A stretch of 45,860 nt of DNA, taken from assembly GCA_026645935.1 (NCBI GenBank), contig JAPKMP010000026.1, forward strand, positions 1-45,860, given 5' to 3'. A program made the translations under genes and the position numbers. Origin of the DNA: Candidatus Villigracilaceae bacterium (GTDB taxonomy: Bacteria > Chloroflexota > Anaerolineae > Anaerolineales > Villigracilaceae). Numbering within the stretch: the first letter of the stretch is position 1; each line of letters begins with the position of its first letter. Below, piece by piece: positions 13,883-21,021 of the stretch. A model generated the notes under the pieces. That model was not told the DNA's origin, searched no databases, and saw only the letters and a list, made by a program, of their open reading frames with translations.

Positions 13883-15037
13883 ATGATCGAAGAGCTTTCA
13901 CACGAACAAATTTTGCGCTATTCGCGCCACCTGCTCATGCCAGAAGTCGGCTTGCAGGGACAGATCAAACTCAAGAACTCGTCCGCGCTGGTCATCGGCA
14001 CGGGCGGACTCGGCTCGCCGGTCGCGCTGTATCTTGCCGCGGCGGGCATCGGTCGCATCGGCTTGGTGGATTACGACGTTGTTGATTCATCCAACCTGCA
14101 AAGACAGGTCATTCACGGAACATCCACAGTTGGAAAATTGAAAGTGGAAAGCGGGCGCGACCGCCTGCAAGACCTCAATCCTGATATACAGATCGATATT
14201 TTCAACGAGCCGTATACATCGGAAAACGCTCTTCGCATTGCGAAGGATTACGACATCATCATCGACGGCACGGACAACTTCCCGACGCGTTACCTCACCA
14301 ACGATGTGGCGGTCTTCCTCGGCAAGCCGAACGTGTACGCGTCCATCTATCGCTTCGACGGGCAAGTGAGTGTTTTTTACGCGAAGGAAGGTCCGTGCTA
14401 TCGTTGTCTCTTCCCCGAACCCCCTCCTCCTGGACTCGTCCCATCATGTGCGGAGGGCGGCGTGCTTGGCGTGCTACCCGGCACGGTGGGCACACTGCAA
14501 GCCACCGAAGCCATCAAGGTTTTGCTCGGCATCGGCTCGCCGCTCATCGGCAAATTGCTTCTTTATAACGCGCTCGATATGAGTTTTGATTTCGTCAAAC
14601 TCAAGAAGAATCCCAAATGCCGAGTGTGTGGACCGGACGCCGACATCAAGGAGTTGATCGATTACGAAGCCTTCTGCGGAGTCCCCGGTCATCACGCGGA
14701 TGACACGTCTGCGGGCGCGGATTGGGATATCACGCCGCAGGATATGAAAACCCGCCTCGAGCGTGACCCGGGCTTGATCCTGCTCGATGTGCGCGAACCT
14801 CACGAGTTGGAGATCTCCGCCATCGAGGGCGCGAAGAACATCCCCCTCGGTGAAGTTGCGCAACGCATGTCCGAGTTGGATTCCGCAAAAGAAATGATCG
14901 TCTTCTGCAAACGCGGATCGCGTTCTGCGCGGGCGATTGAAATCCTTTCATCTGCCGGGTTCAAGAAGATGAAGAATCTCAAAGGCGGAATCAACGCCTG
15001 GGCAGAGGAAGTGGATAGGAGATTGCCGTTGTATTAG
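13883..15037 (+). CDS. moeZ: MoeZ-like E1 adenylyltransferase-rhodanese fusion
   Basis: 384 residues in two domains. Residues 1-260 are a ThiF/MoeB-type E1: ATP loop GTGGLGSP (39-46), NLQRQV (71-76), DGTDNFPTRY (128-137), zinc cysteines Cys172/Cys175 and Cys246/Cys249, and Cys189 in SCAEGG. Residues about 283-384 are a rhodanese with active-site Cys342 in CKRGSR. Such fusions adenylate the Gly-Gly end of MoaD/ThiS/CysO proteins and transfer persulfide sulfur from the rhodanese to make the thiocarboxylate. The operon holds its likely substrates and the user enzyme CysM. The start at 13883 has AAAGG 5-6 nt upstream; an in-frame GTG at 13865 lies in the repeat and is rejected. Confidence 0.92.
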   Translation: MIEELSHEQILRYSRHLLMPEVGLQGQIKLKNSSALVIGTGGLGSPVALYLAAAGIGRIGLVDYDVVDSSNLQRQVIHGTSTVGKLKVESGRDRLQDLNPDIQIDIFNEPYTSENALRIAKDYDIIIDGTDNFPTRYLTNDVAVFLGKPNVYASIYRFDGQVSVFYAKEGPCYRCLFPEPPPPGLVPSCAEGGVLGVLPGTVGTLQATEAIKVLLGIGSPLIGKLLLYNALDMSFDFVKLKKNPKCRVCGPDADIKELIDYEAFCGVPGHHADDTSAGADWDITPQDMKTRLERDPGLILLDVREPHELEISAIEGAKNIPLGEVAQRMSELDSAKEMIVFCKRGSRSARAIEILSSAGFKKMKNLKGGINAWAEEVDRRLPLY

Positions 15038-15091
15038 GTTGAAGGTTGCAGGTTGAAAGCTGCAAAGGGATGGTTTGAAAGAGTTATCCCC

Positions 15092-15164
15092 GGTGATTGA
15101 TTAGCCAGAGGCGTAAGCCGAAGGCATATCGCCTGTCTCGACGGCTTGTGCCGTGGAAACCACC
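15092..15164 (+). ncRNA. Candidate structured RNA downstream of moeZ
   Basis: The gap 15038-15367 has no convincing gene but strong local structure. GCC-AGA-GGC-GTAA-GCC-GAA-GGC (15104-15125) gives a helix with a purine-rich AGA/GAA internal loop and a GNRA-type GTAA tetraloop. Next come AGGC-ATATC-GCCT (15122-15134) and ACGGC-TTGT-GCCGT (15141-15154), or alternatively GTGG-AAA-CCAC (15153-15163). GGTG (15092-15095) can pair with CACC (15161-15164) to close a junction. A terminator follows at 15176. The architecture is riboswitch-like but matches no class I know. It could instead be the untranslated tail of the moeZ mRNA. Confidence 0.4.
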
Positions 15165-15175
15165 CGTTGGAACTA

Positions 15176-15215
15176 AACCCTCTTGTCGAGTTTTTGGCGG
15201 GAGGGTTAATTTTTC
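15176..15215 (+). terminator. Intrinsic terminator (first of a matching pair)
   Basis: CCCTCTTG (15178-15185) pairs with CGGGAGGG (15198-15205), including two G-U pairs, flanked by AA/TT and followed by AATTTTTC. It probably ends the cysM-moeZ operon. Nearly the same hairpin recurs at 16017. Confidence 0.75.
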
Positions 15216-15367
15216 GCCGGATTCGAGATAAACTCGAACCATTGCCCACCTTCGACGGTCTGAATCAGGCTCGAGGGCGGATGAAGCGGGGCAACCCGTC
15301 CCCAAGAAATTTGACGACTAAGTTGGTAACTTCAAATTTATAAATACAATAACCAAGGAGAATGATC

Positions 15368-15979
15368 ATGAAACGATATTTATTACTGGTGTCGATTGTC
15401 GCTTTATTCGCCCTTCAGGCTTGCGGATCTGGCAATCCGTCCGTCGAAGAGGATGGCTCGGGTTACCTGGTCCCTGCCGTGACTTCGGGTGAAGGCGCCG
15501 TTTCTCTCGAAGGGGCGGCGGGAGCCGAAAGCCCGGCTCTGGCAGCGCCGAGCGGATGCGCGGCGAGCGATGCGAACGCCGCCCAGCTCGCAACGGAAGT
15601 GCTCGCACTGGTGAATCAGGAACGCGCTTCAAATGGTTTGGCGGCGGTGACACTCAACGCGCAATTGAACCAGGCCGCGCAGGGACATTCCTTCGACATG
15701 GGTTGTAAGTTTTTCCTCTCGCACACCGGCTCGGATGGGTCCGATCCCGGCGCGCGCATCGACGCCACCGGCTATTACTGGTTGACCTGGGGTGAAAATG
15801 TGGCGGCGGGATACAGCACTGCGGCGACGGTTATGAACGGCTGGATGAACAGTCCGGGCCATCGCGCGAACATCCTCAACGGCAGTTTCACCGAGATGGG
15901 GTTTGGGTACGTGTATAATTCTGCCGATACGGTTAAATCCTACTATCATTACTGGACGATGGTGCTGGCAGATCGGTAA
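15368..15979 (+). CDS. CAP/SCP-domain (YkwD-like) lipoprotein
   Basis: 203 residues: signal peptide with a lipobox (LQAC, Cys19), an acidic, glycine- and alanine-rich spacer, then a CAP domain from about residue 70. The CAP blocks are present: LALVNQERASNGLAAV, QGHSFDMGCKFFLSHTGSDG, GENVAAGYSTAATVMNGWMN, SPGHRANIL and EMGFGY. Bacterial CAP proteins of this type are secreted and of uncertain activity; a cell-surface location is clear from the lipobox. The ATG at 15368 lies 7 nt after AAGGAG, whereas the ATG at 15362 is too close. The gene is flanked by two near-identical terminators and may be an independent cassette. Confidence 0.87.
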   Translation: MKRYLLLVSIVALFALQACGSGNPSVEEDGSGYLVPAVTSGEGAVSLEGAAGAESPALAAPSGCAASDANAAQLATEVLALVNQERASNGLAAVTLNAQLNQAAQGHSFDMGCKFFLSHTGSDGSDPGARIDATGYYWLTWGENVAAGYSTAATVMNGWMNSPGHRANILNGSFTEMGFGYVYNSADTVKSYYHYWTMVLADR

Positions 15980-16016
15980 CGTGGAAATTGAAGATCGTAG
16001 GCTGAAAGTTGATTGA

Positions 16017-16050
16017 ATCCCTCCCGTCGAGTTTTCGGCGGGAGGGTTTA
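16017..16050 (+). terminator. Intrinsic terminator (second of a matching pair)
   Basis: CCCTCCCG (16019-16026) pairs perfectly with CGGGAGGG (16039-16046) around TCGAGTTTTCGG, followed by TTTAT. Loop and stem nearly match the hairpin at 15176. With the next hairpin, the decayed fragment at 16140 and the repeat at 16234, it accounts for most of the 334-nt gap 15980-16313. Confidence 0.82.
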
Positions 16051-16095
16051 TCATTCTAAAAAATTGGGATAAACCCTATTCCGCGACCGCGATCC

Positions 16096-16122
16096 AAACT
16101 CCCGCCAAATTGACGGGAGTTT
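16096..16122. terminator. Hairpin, possible bidirectional terminator
   Basis: AAACTCCCG (16096-16104) pairs perfectly with CGGGAGTTT (16114-16122) around a 9-nt loop. The following T-run is short (TTTTCC), so efficiency is uncertain. It could serve the forward CAP gene or the reverse GxxExxY gene. Confidence 0.5.
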
Positions 16123-16139
16123 TCCTATTCACTCATCAC

Positions 16140-16205
16140 TCATAAAGAAAGAAATACCTGCCCGTAATACTCGCACTGATCCATGAGCAATTCCTGCATG
16201 CACCG
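16140..16205 (-). pseudogene. Decayed copy of the 3' end of the neighbouring zinc-ribbon gene
   Basis: About 60 bases on the reverse strand align with the 3' end of the gene at 16770. The conceptual translation MDQCEYYGQVFLSL then stop parallels MDKCEYCGQVILS there, with one zinc cysteine changed to tyrosine. The rest of the gene is absent. The GxxExxY gene lies between this fragment and the intact copy, so an insertion or unequal duplication placed it there. Confidence 0.6.
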
Positions 16206-16233
16206 TATTTTCCGAGCGATCGGAACTTAGAGT

Positions 16234-16300
16234 CTTAACGCAAAGGCGCAAGGTCGCAAGGGAAAACCATTTCTTTGCGTCTTCGCGTCCTTGCGTTAAG
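16234..16300. repeat. Inverted repeat, CTTAACGCAAAGG family
   Basis: The left end CTTAACGCAAAGGCGCAAGG is complementary to the right end reading CGCGTCCTTGCGTTAAG, with internal CGCAAAG-type heptads. It directly precedes the 3' end of the GxxExxY gene at 16314. Confidence 0.75.
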
Positions 16301-16313
16301 GTTCTGGATTTTT

Positions 16314-16694
16314 CTACAATCCATTTACCACTCGATGGATTCCGTGTTTTACAAGCCTCTGCCCAAAATTAATCACGATCCCTAACCTCAAGCCGGTTAG
16401 CCGCAGATAGGTCAATGTTTGCGATTCAAAGATCGGGTTATAAGTCAGAACCGCCTTGCATTCCACAATCACCAACCCTCCGGCGAGTAGATCCAGTTTT
16501 AAAGGCGCGCCGAGCAATTCCCCTTTATATCTGACAGGCACTGGTCTTTCGGTTTCAACTACAACCCCACGACTCTTGATCTCGAATCCCAGTGCGTCTC
16601 GGTAAATTGACTCTAGCAATCCGGGTCCACCTAGAGTCTTATGAACTTCGATTGCCGACTCTACAATTACCTTGCTGATCTCGTTTTCATCCAT
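16314..16694 (-). CDS. GxxExxY-family protein (PD-(D/E)XK nuclease-like)
   Basis: 126 residues with the defining Gly25-x-x-Glu28-x-x-Tyr31 (GLLESIY). There is a nuclease-like core in which Asp68 and Glu78-Cys-Lys80 (KLDLLAGG, VIVECK) match the D...ExK pattern of PD-(D/E)XK enzymes. The family is widespread in environmental bacteria, with no firmly assigned role. GGAAGG lies about 9 nt before the ATG. Its setting is unusual: a palindromic repeat directly at its 3' side, a hairpin at its 5' side, and a partial duplication of the next gene beyond. That suggests a mobile or recently inserted unit. Activity and target are unknown. Confidence 0.8.
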   Translation of the reverse strand: MDENEISKVIVESAIEVHKTLGGPGLLESIYRDALGFEIKSRGVVVETERPVPVRYKGELLGAPLKLDLLAGGLVIVECKAVLTYNPIFESQTLTYLRLTGLRLGIVINFGQRLVKHGIHRVVNGL

Positions 16695-16717
16695 AATAAA
16701 TTCCTTCCTTGGTATAT

Positions 16718-16759
16718 AAAATGACAGGTGACAGCCCCCCTTCTGCCACCTGTCATTTT
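16718..16759 (-). terminator. Terminator hairpin after the FG-GAP gene
   Basis: AAAATGACAGGTG (16718-16730) and CACCTGTCATTTT (16747-16759) form a perfect 13-bp stem with a 16-nt loop, 10 nt after the stop codon of the reverse-strand gene at 16770. It ends in T-rich sequence in that direction. Confidence 0.7.
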
Positions 16760-16769
16760 CAGATCATTT

Positions 16770-18329
16770 CTACGACAAAATCACCTGCCCGCAATACTCG
16801 CACTTATCCATGCCGAGTTCCAGCGTGCCGCCGCAGTTGGGGCAGGCGAAGGTCTCGGTCTTGATGGGGAAGCCCGCTGTCTTGAAGGCGGCTTCGTTTT
16901 CGGCTAAGTCTCCGCGCAGGCGTTTGAGGCGCGAAAGATAGGCTTCATTGGACATTTCACCGGCTTTACGCAGGCGTTCCACGTCCGCGATGTGTTCCTT
17001 CAACATGCGGCGCTGGGCTTCGAGGCTTTCGCGGCTCTTGTCTTGCAAAGAGAGTTTCATCTCGGGCTTGGGCGGAATGGACGCGAGAATCCCTGCAATG
17101 ATGAGAATCACAGCCGAGACGATGACTCCAACCACCAGAGGCGTGTATTGAAAACCGGGAATCGAACTGAACGTCACTTTGTTCGTCTGCACTTCGTTGT
17201 AATCCGCGACGACTACGTAGCGCTCATTCCCAAGTTTGCCGATATCGATGCGCGTGATGCCGCTGGAATGGTCGGGCAGGTTGTTGCGCGTGCCATTCTC
17301 CGTAAAGATCGCCACCTTGCCCGCATCGTCGCCGATGACCGCTTCCTGCTTGCCGTCTTCGTTGATGTCGAGACCGGCGATCTCAGTCACTTTGTCGGAA
17401 AGCGAACCGGTCCACATTTGGGTTGCAGTCGTCCCGTTGAAGGAGAACGCCCAGATGCCGCCGTCCTTTCCGCCTGCGACGATCTCACGTGAAGACGGCT
17501 CGCCGTTCAATTCCACTTCGCGGACTTCGCTCACCGCCTGCCCAAGCGATTTTTCGAAAATAACCTGTCCATCCGCGGCGTTATAGATCTTGAACGCGCC
17601 GTACTCGCCGCCGGTGATGACTTCGCTGTTGCCGTCTGCGTTGAGATCGAAGGCCCGCATCCTTCTCAGTTGTTCCTGGTTCACCGTCCAGACATTGCTC
17701 CCGTCTGACGCAAAGACCTTCACCGTCCCATCGTTCGAGGCGATTGCCACATGGATTTGTCCGCCGATGCGGGCATCGTCCATGCCGCGGATCTCCGCCG
17801 AGCCGACGTTTGATTCCCAGAGAACGGTCCCGTCTGTGCTCAAGGCGAGGACTCGGCCCGAAGAATCGCCGAGCACGATTTGAGGTCCGGTGGGGAAGCG
17901 GATCAACGCAACGCGCGAAGGCGAGCCGATGTTGAGCAGCTGCGCAATATTCGTTTGATTCCCCCTGGAGATCACATCCACCGACATGCCTGTGGCATTG
18001 TGGAAGACGATAATATCCTCGACGCCGTCACCGTCCGCATCGCCCAGCGTGGTCTTGGGTGTGGAAAATGAATTGCTGAAAAGGATGTTGAAGTTTGGAT
18101 CGTACACGGCGACAAAACTGTTGTTTTGAATGAAGAGGTCGTCCTGCCCGTCGCCGGTCACGTCTATGATCTTCATGCTCTCCGCCGTGGGGAAGGATTG
18201 CGAGGCGACGACGCTGCTGTTGAACTTCTCCGCCGCTGCGAGCCCGCTGAACGAGAACACGCCCGCCACGACCATGACCAGACAGATCAGAACGAACGCG
18301 ACGATAAAGGGAATGATTTTGCGACTCAT
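16770..18329 (-). CDS. FG-GAP/VCBS-type beta-propeller membrane protein with a C-terminal zinc ribbon
   Basis: 519 residues. An N-terminal helix (about 7-30) exports a beta-propeller region (about 45-390) with repeated calcium-type FG-GAP units such as DVTGDGQDDLFI, DADGDGVEDIIV, DLNADGNSEVIT and DINEDGKQEAVI. A transmembrane helix (about 400-422) returns the chain to the cytoplasm, where a charged coiled coil precedes a zinc ribbon (CPNCGGTLELGMDKCEYCG). Such proteins may sense or bind something outside and signal through the tail; this is inference. The start codon abuts the stop of the gene at 18330 (TAA then ATG), so the two form an operon. The 3' end exists in a second, decayed copy at 16140. 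Confidence 0.83.
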   Translation of the reverse strand: MSRKIIPFIVAFVLICLVMVVAGVFSFSGLAAAEKFNSSVVASQSFPTAESMKIIDVTGDGQDDLFIQNNSFVAVYDPNFNILFSNSFSTPKTTLGDADGDGVEDIIVFHNATGMSVDVISRGNQTNIAQLLNIGSPSRVALIRFPTGPQIVLGDSSGRVLALSTDGTVLWESNVGSAEIRGMDDARIGGQIHVAIASNDGTVKVFASDGSNVWTVNQEQLRRMRAFDLNADGNSEVITGGEYGAFKIYNAADGQVIFEKSLGQAVSEVREVELNGEPSSREIVAGGKDGGIWAFSFNGTTATQMWTGSLSDKVTEIAGLDINEDGKQEAVIGDDAGKVAIFTENGTRNNLPDHSSGITRIDIGKLGNERYVVVADYNEVQTNKVTFSSIPGFQYTPLVVGVIVSAVILIIAGILASIPPKPEMKLSLQDKSRESLEAQRRMLKEHIADVERLRKAGEMSNEAYLSRLKRLRGDLAENEAAFKTAGFPIKTETFACPNCGGTLELGMDKCEYCGQVILS

Positions 18330-19280
18330 TTATGCAGCCTTTCTTTCCAAGAGTGAATATGCGGTTTTCAAGAAGCCGAGGATGTGATCGTGCTCCACTT
18401 CCTCGAAAGGGGAGACGGCAAGGATATTGATCATGCCGCCTTCGGTATTCAGTTGTTCGATCTTGTATTTGCCGACGTCCTTGCCCTGCGAAAATTGGTT
18501 ATTGGGTTTGATCTTGTACGCCTCGGGGTTGACCACGATGCGTACTTTCAATTCCTGCTGCGAGCCTTTGAACTTTTCCGGCTTGAGTTTGTTTTTGCCG
18601 CTGATGCGCGAGCGCTTCCAATAGGATTTGCGTTTCTTGGTCTTTTGGACCGCGGTCACGCGCAGGACGTTGCCGTCGTAGAGTTTTGCCTTGAGTGAAA
18701 GCCAGGGGTCGTTGAAAAGTTGGGTGGTACGTTTTTGGGCGTCCTGTGTTTCGCGCGCCACTTTGGTTTGGAGCATGGCACCCGTCAGGTCGAGATGGCC
18801 GAGGAAGGTGGAACCGGGCTTGAGGTCGTCGCGAAGCGTGTGCAGGATCTCCTTCGTCCCGTTATAGCGCGGGGAAAAATCCATCAGGTCGCTTCGGCGC
18901 AGGTTGCGCGCCATGATGAAGGCGGCGATCCATAGAAGAAACCCGCCCGCGATGAAAACGAAGGAGGAGGAATAACCAATGATGAAAATGAATACATCGA
19001 CGAGGGCAAGACCGATGCCGGCAAAAAAGATCAACATGGGGATCCAGCGCCATTTATCGCCAGCCGTTTCGGTCTTTTGCGCCTCGGCGACGAACTTGTT
19101 CATGCCGCGGATGATCGAGTCGGGCCTGTCTGCGATGGAAACATAGACAGGCGCGAATTCCTTCTTGCCGAACTGATTTTTATCGACATTCCCTTTTTTA
19201 CGGGCTGTGTTGAGCAGGTAAAAAAAGAACACTAGGAAGACGATGCCCGCTATGACGCTGCCGCAAATAAATCCTTCCAT
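18330..19280 (-). CDS. Membrane protein of unknown function, partner of the FG-GAP protein
   Basis: 316 residues. One N-terminal helix (about 4-24) and a helical hairpin (about 79-122, containing WIPMLIFFAGIGLALVDVF and SSFVFIAGGFLLWIAAFIMA) are followed by a 190-residue C-terminal cytoplasmic domain rich in lysine and arginine (KKRKSYWKRSRISGKNKLK). I recognise no family. The ATG at 19280 has GGAGG 5 nt upstream; a longer frame starting at 19316 is rejected. It is first in a two-gene unit with zero spacing to the FG-GAP gene, so the two proteins probably work together at the membrane. Confidence 0.75.
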   Translation of the reverse strand: MEGFICGSVIAGIVFLVFFFYLLNTARKKGNVDKNQFGKKEFAPVYVSIADRPDSIIRGMNKFVAEAQKTETAGDKWRWIPMLIFFAGIGLALVDVFIFIIGYSSSFVFIAGGFLLWIAAFIMARNLRRSDLMDFSPRYNGTKEILHTLRDDLKPGSTFLGHLDLTGAMLQTKVARETQDAQKRTTQLFNDPWLSLKAKLYDGNVLRVTAVQKTKKRKSYWKRSRISGKNKLKPEKFKGSQQELKVRIVVNPEAYKIKPNNQFSQGKDVGKYKIEQLNTEGGMINILAVSPFEEVEHDHILGFLKTAYSLLERKAA

Positions 19281-19310
19281 CCATGCCTCCGAGTTATAAT
19301 CCTTGAACTG

Positions 19311-19390
19311 TGTCACCCGGAACGAAGCGAAGGGTCTCTCCGCTGCTTCGCGGCGAGATTCTTCGGCTGCTGCGCTTCCTCAGAATGACA
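19311..19390. repeat. Dispersed inverted repeat, TGTCATTCTGAG family, copy 2
   Basis: Starts TGTCACCCGGAACGAAGCG and ends CTCAGAATGACA, with AGGGTCTCTCCG and CGAGATTCTTCGG inside. Its reverse complement aligns with 12775-12868 block by block. It lies between divergent genes, just upstream of the glycosyltransferase -10 box. Confidence 0.7.
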
Positions 19391-19395
19391 TACCA

Positions 19396-19401
19396 TATAA
19401 A
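19396..19401 (+). promoter_or_regulatory. -10-like box, leaderless start of the glycosyltransferase gene
   Basis: TATAAA ends 5 nt before the ATG at 19407 in an A/T-rich tract with no Shine-Dalgarno sequence. The repeat at 19311-19390 supplies the -35 region. Confidence 0.45.
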
Positions 19402-19406
19402 ATAAA

Positions 19407-20576
19407 ATGCCAAACCTTCTCTACACCGCCTTCGACATCGTTCCCAGCCCCAAAGGGGCAAGTACCCATATTCTCCACAATTTGCGCGGGTTGGTCAATG
19501 GCGGGCACAGCGTCCATCTTATCACGCCCAATGACGGTCTGCTCCCCCCCGAAGATACTATCGAAGGCGCGCGCATCACGCGCATCCCTCAGGACCTGTC
19601 AGATAATTTCCTCGCACGCGCCGTGCATTTCGGTAAATCTGTCGTGGCGCATCTGGCGATCCACCCCGGCTATGAAATCGTCCACTTCCGCAACATCTGG
19701 GACGGTTTTCAAATCGCCGGGAACAAAATGAAGTTCGGCTATAAAACTCTCTTTGAAGTCAACGGCCTTCCTTCCATCGAACTCAAATATCATTACCCCG
19801 GCATGGATTCGGAGTTGCTCGCCAAAATAAAGGAACAGGAAATTGCAACGCTTCACCTCGCGGATGCGATCATCTGCCCCTCGAACGTGACCCGCGATTA
19901 CATCGCCTCGCTCGGTCTGGACCGGAAACGGATAACCGTCATCCCAAACGGAGTCAGCCTCTCGGACTTTTCCATCACGCCACTGCCCAGCCGTGAAGGG
20001 CGCGAGCCAATACTGCTTTACATCGGCACTCTTGCCGACTGGCAGGGATTGGACATCGTAATCAAGGCACTGCCGAAAATCATCGAAAGTCGACCGGTGA
20101 AATTAAACATCGTCGGGCGCGGACGGTCGCGTCAGCGTAAAATGCTGGCAAAGCAAATCCGCAAGCTTGGCTTGGAGGATCACGTCATCGTTCAGCCCGC
20201 GGTGCCGCATCACGAAATCCCTGAGTTGATTGCCAAAGCGGATATTTGCGTCGCACCGCTAGCCTTGAACGACCGCAATGTCACACAAGGCGCCTGCCCG
20301 ATCAAAGTCCTCGAATACATGGCGGCTGGACGCCCGCTCCTTGCATCGAACATGCCCATCGTCCGGGAACTGGTCCGCGAGGATGTGGACGGTCTGCTCT
20401 TCTCGCCCAATGACCCGGATGATTTGTCGCGTCAGGCGGTTCAGTTGTTGAAGGATATGGAATTATCCAAGCGGCTGGCGGAGTCCGCGGCGGCGCATGT
20501 GCGCGAAAAATTCACATGGCATGAATCACAGAAGAAGTTGGGGAAGGTCTACGAGAGGTTGCTAATTGGAGATTGA
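19407..20576 (+). CDS. Family 4-type glycosyltransferase
   Basis: 389 residues with the GT-B layout of GT4 enzymes: an N-terminal acceptor domain (SPKGASTHILHNLRGLVNGGHSVH within the first 40 residues) and a C-terminal nucleotide-sugar domain (ILLYIGTLADWQGLD, LNIVGRGRSR). The EX7E-type donor motif region lies at CPIKVLEYMAAGRPLLAS. It would transfer a sugar from an NDP donor to a lipid, glycan or small thiol precursor; the acceptor is unknown. No glycan cluster surrounds it. Translation appears leaderless. Confidence 0.87.
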   Translation: MPNLLYTAFDIVPSPKGASTHILHNLRGLVNGGHSVHLITPNDGLLPPEDTIEGARITRIPQDLSDNFLARAVHFGKSVVAHLAIHPGYEIVHFRNIWDGFQIAGNKMKFGYKTLFEVNGLPSIELKYHYPGMDSELLAKIKEQEIATLHLADAIICPSNVTRDYIASLGLDRKRITVIPNGVSLSDFSITPLPSREGREPILLYIGTLADWQGLDIVIKALPKIIESRPVKLNIVGRGRSRQRKMLAKQIRKLGLEDHVIVQPAVPHHEIPELIAKADICVAPLALNDRNVTQGACPIKVLEYMAAGRPLLASNMPIVRELVREDVDGLLFSPNDPDDLSRQAVQLLKDMELSKRLAESAAAHVREKFTWHESQKKLGKVYERLLIGD

Positions 20577-20591
20577 AGATTCAATCTCCAA

Positions 20592-20999
20592 CTACGTATT
20601 ACCAAACACAGATTCCACCTCTACCGGAATCGCCTTTGGACTCCCCGTTTTGACATCCACGAAGACCCAATCGGTTTCGCCTTTCACCAAAACTTTCCCA
20701 TCGCTTTTTCTCACAAATTCATACTTGCGCAATGACCGCACCTTGCGGATATTCTCCACCCAGGTGCGGATCTCGATCTCTTCGCCTGCGAAAGCGGGCA
20801 GGAGATATTCGATGCTGTGCTGGCGGACGACCCAGGTTGAGTCGGGTCCCTGCGCTTCGATGCCGCCGATCGAAGCATAATGCTCGACAGCGATGTCTTG
20901 CATCCACTGCACATAAACCACGTTGTTAACGTGTCCGTTTTCGTCTATGGCGTCTTTTGGGATGGCGATGGTTTTAGAGTAGTTGGGTGAGATGGTCAT
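20592..20999 (-). CDS. Hotdog-fold acyl-CoA thioesterase (4-hydroxybenzoyl-CoA type)
   Basis: 135 residues with the HBT/YbgC active-site segment DENGHVNNVVYVQWMQ, in which the aspartate and the GHVNN block are typical. The rest is a single hotdog domain (TWVVRQHSIEYLLPAF, GEEIEIRTWV, ETDWVFVD). It hydrolyses an acyl-CoA or acyl-ACP; chain specificity is unknown. The ATG at 20999 is chosen because TATAAT ends exactly 6 nt upstream and there is no Shine-Dalgarno sequence, which points to a leaderless start. The gene is convergent with the glycosyltransferase, 15 nt apart. Confidence 0.85.
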   Translation of the reverse strand: MTISPNYSKTIAIPKDAIDENGHVNNVVYVQWMQDIAVEHYASIGGIEAQGPDSTWVVRQHSIEYLLPAFAGEEIEIRTWVENIRKVRSLRKYEFVRKSDGKVLVKGETDWVFVDVKTGSPKAIPVEVESVFGNT

Positions 21000-21005
21000 G
21001 GGCAA

Positions 21006-21011
21006 ATTATA
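21006..21011 (-). promoter_or_regulatory. -10 box, leaderless start of the thioesterase gene
   Basis: A perfect TATAAT on the reverse strand ends 6 nt before the ATG at 20999. The upstream hairpin (21022-21046) terminates chrA just before it. Confidence 0.55.
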
Positions 21012-21021
21012 AAATAAAGGC

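Noticed and set aside
15034-15343. Short ORFs of 65-73 residues on both strands in the gap after moeZ
   Set aside because: No ribosome sites, no recognisable composition, and they run through hairpins and a terminator.
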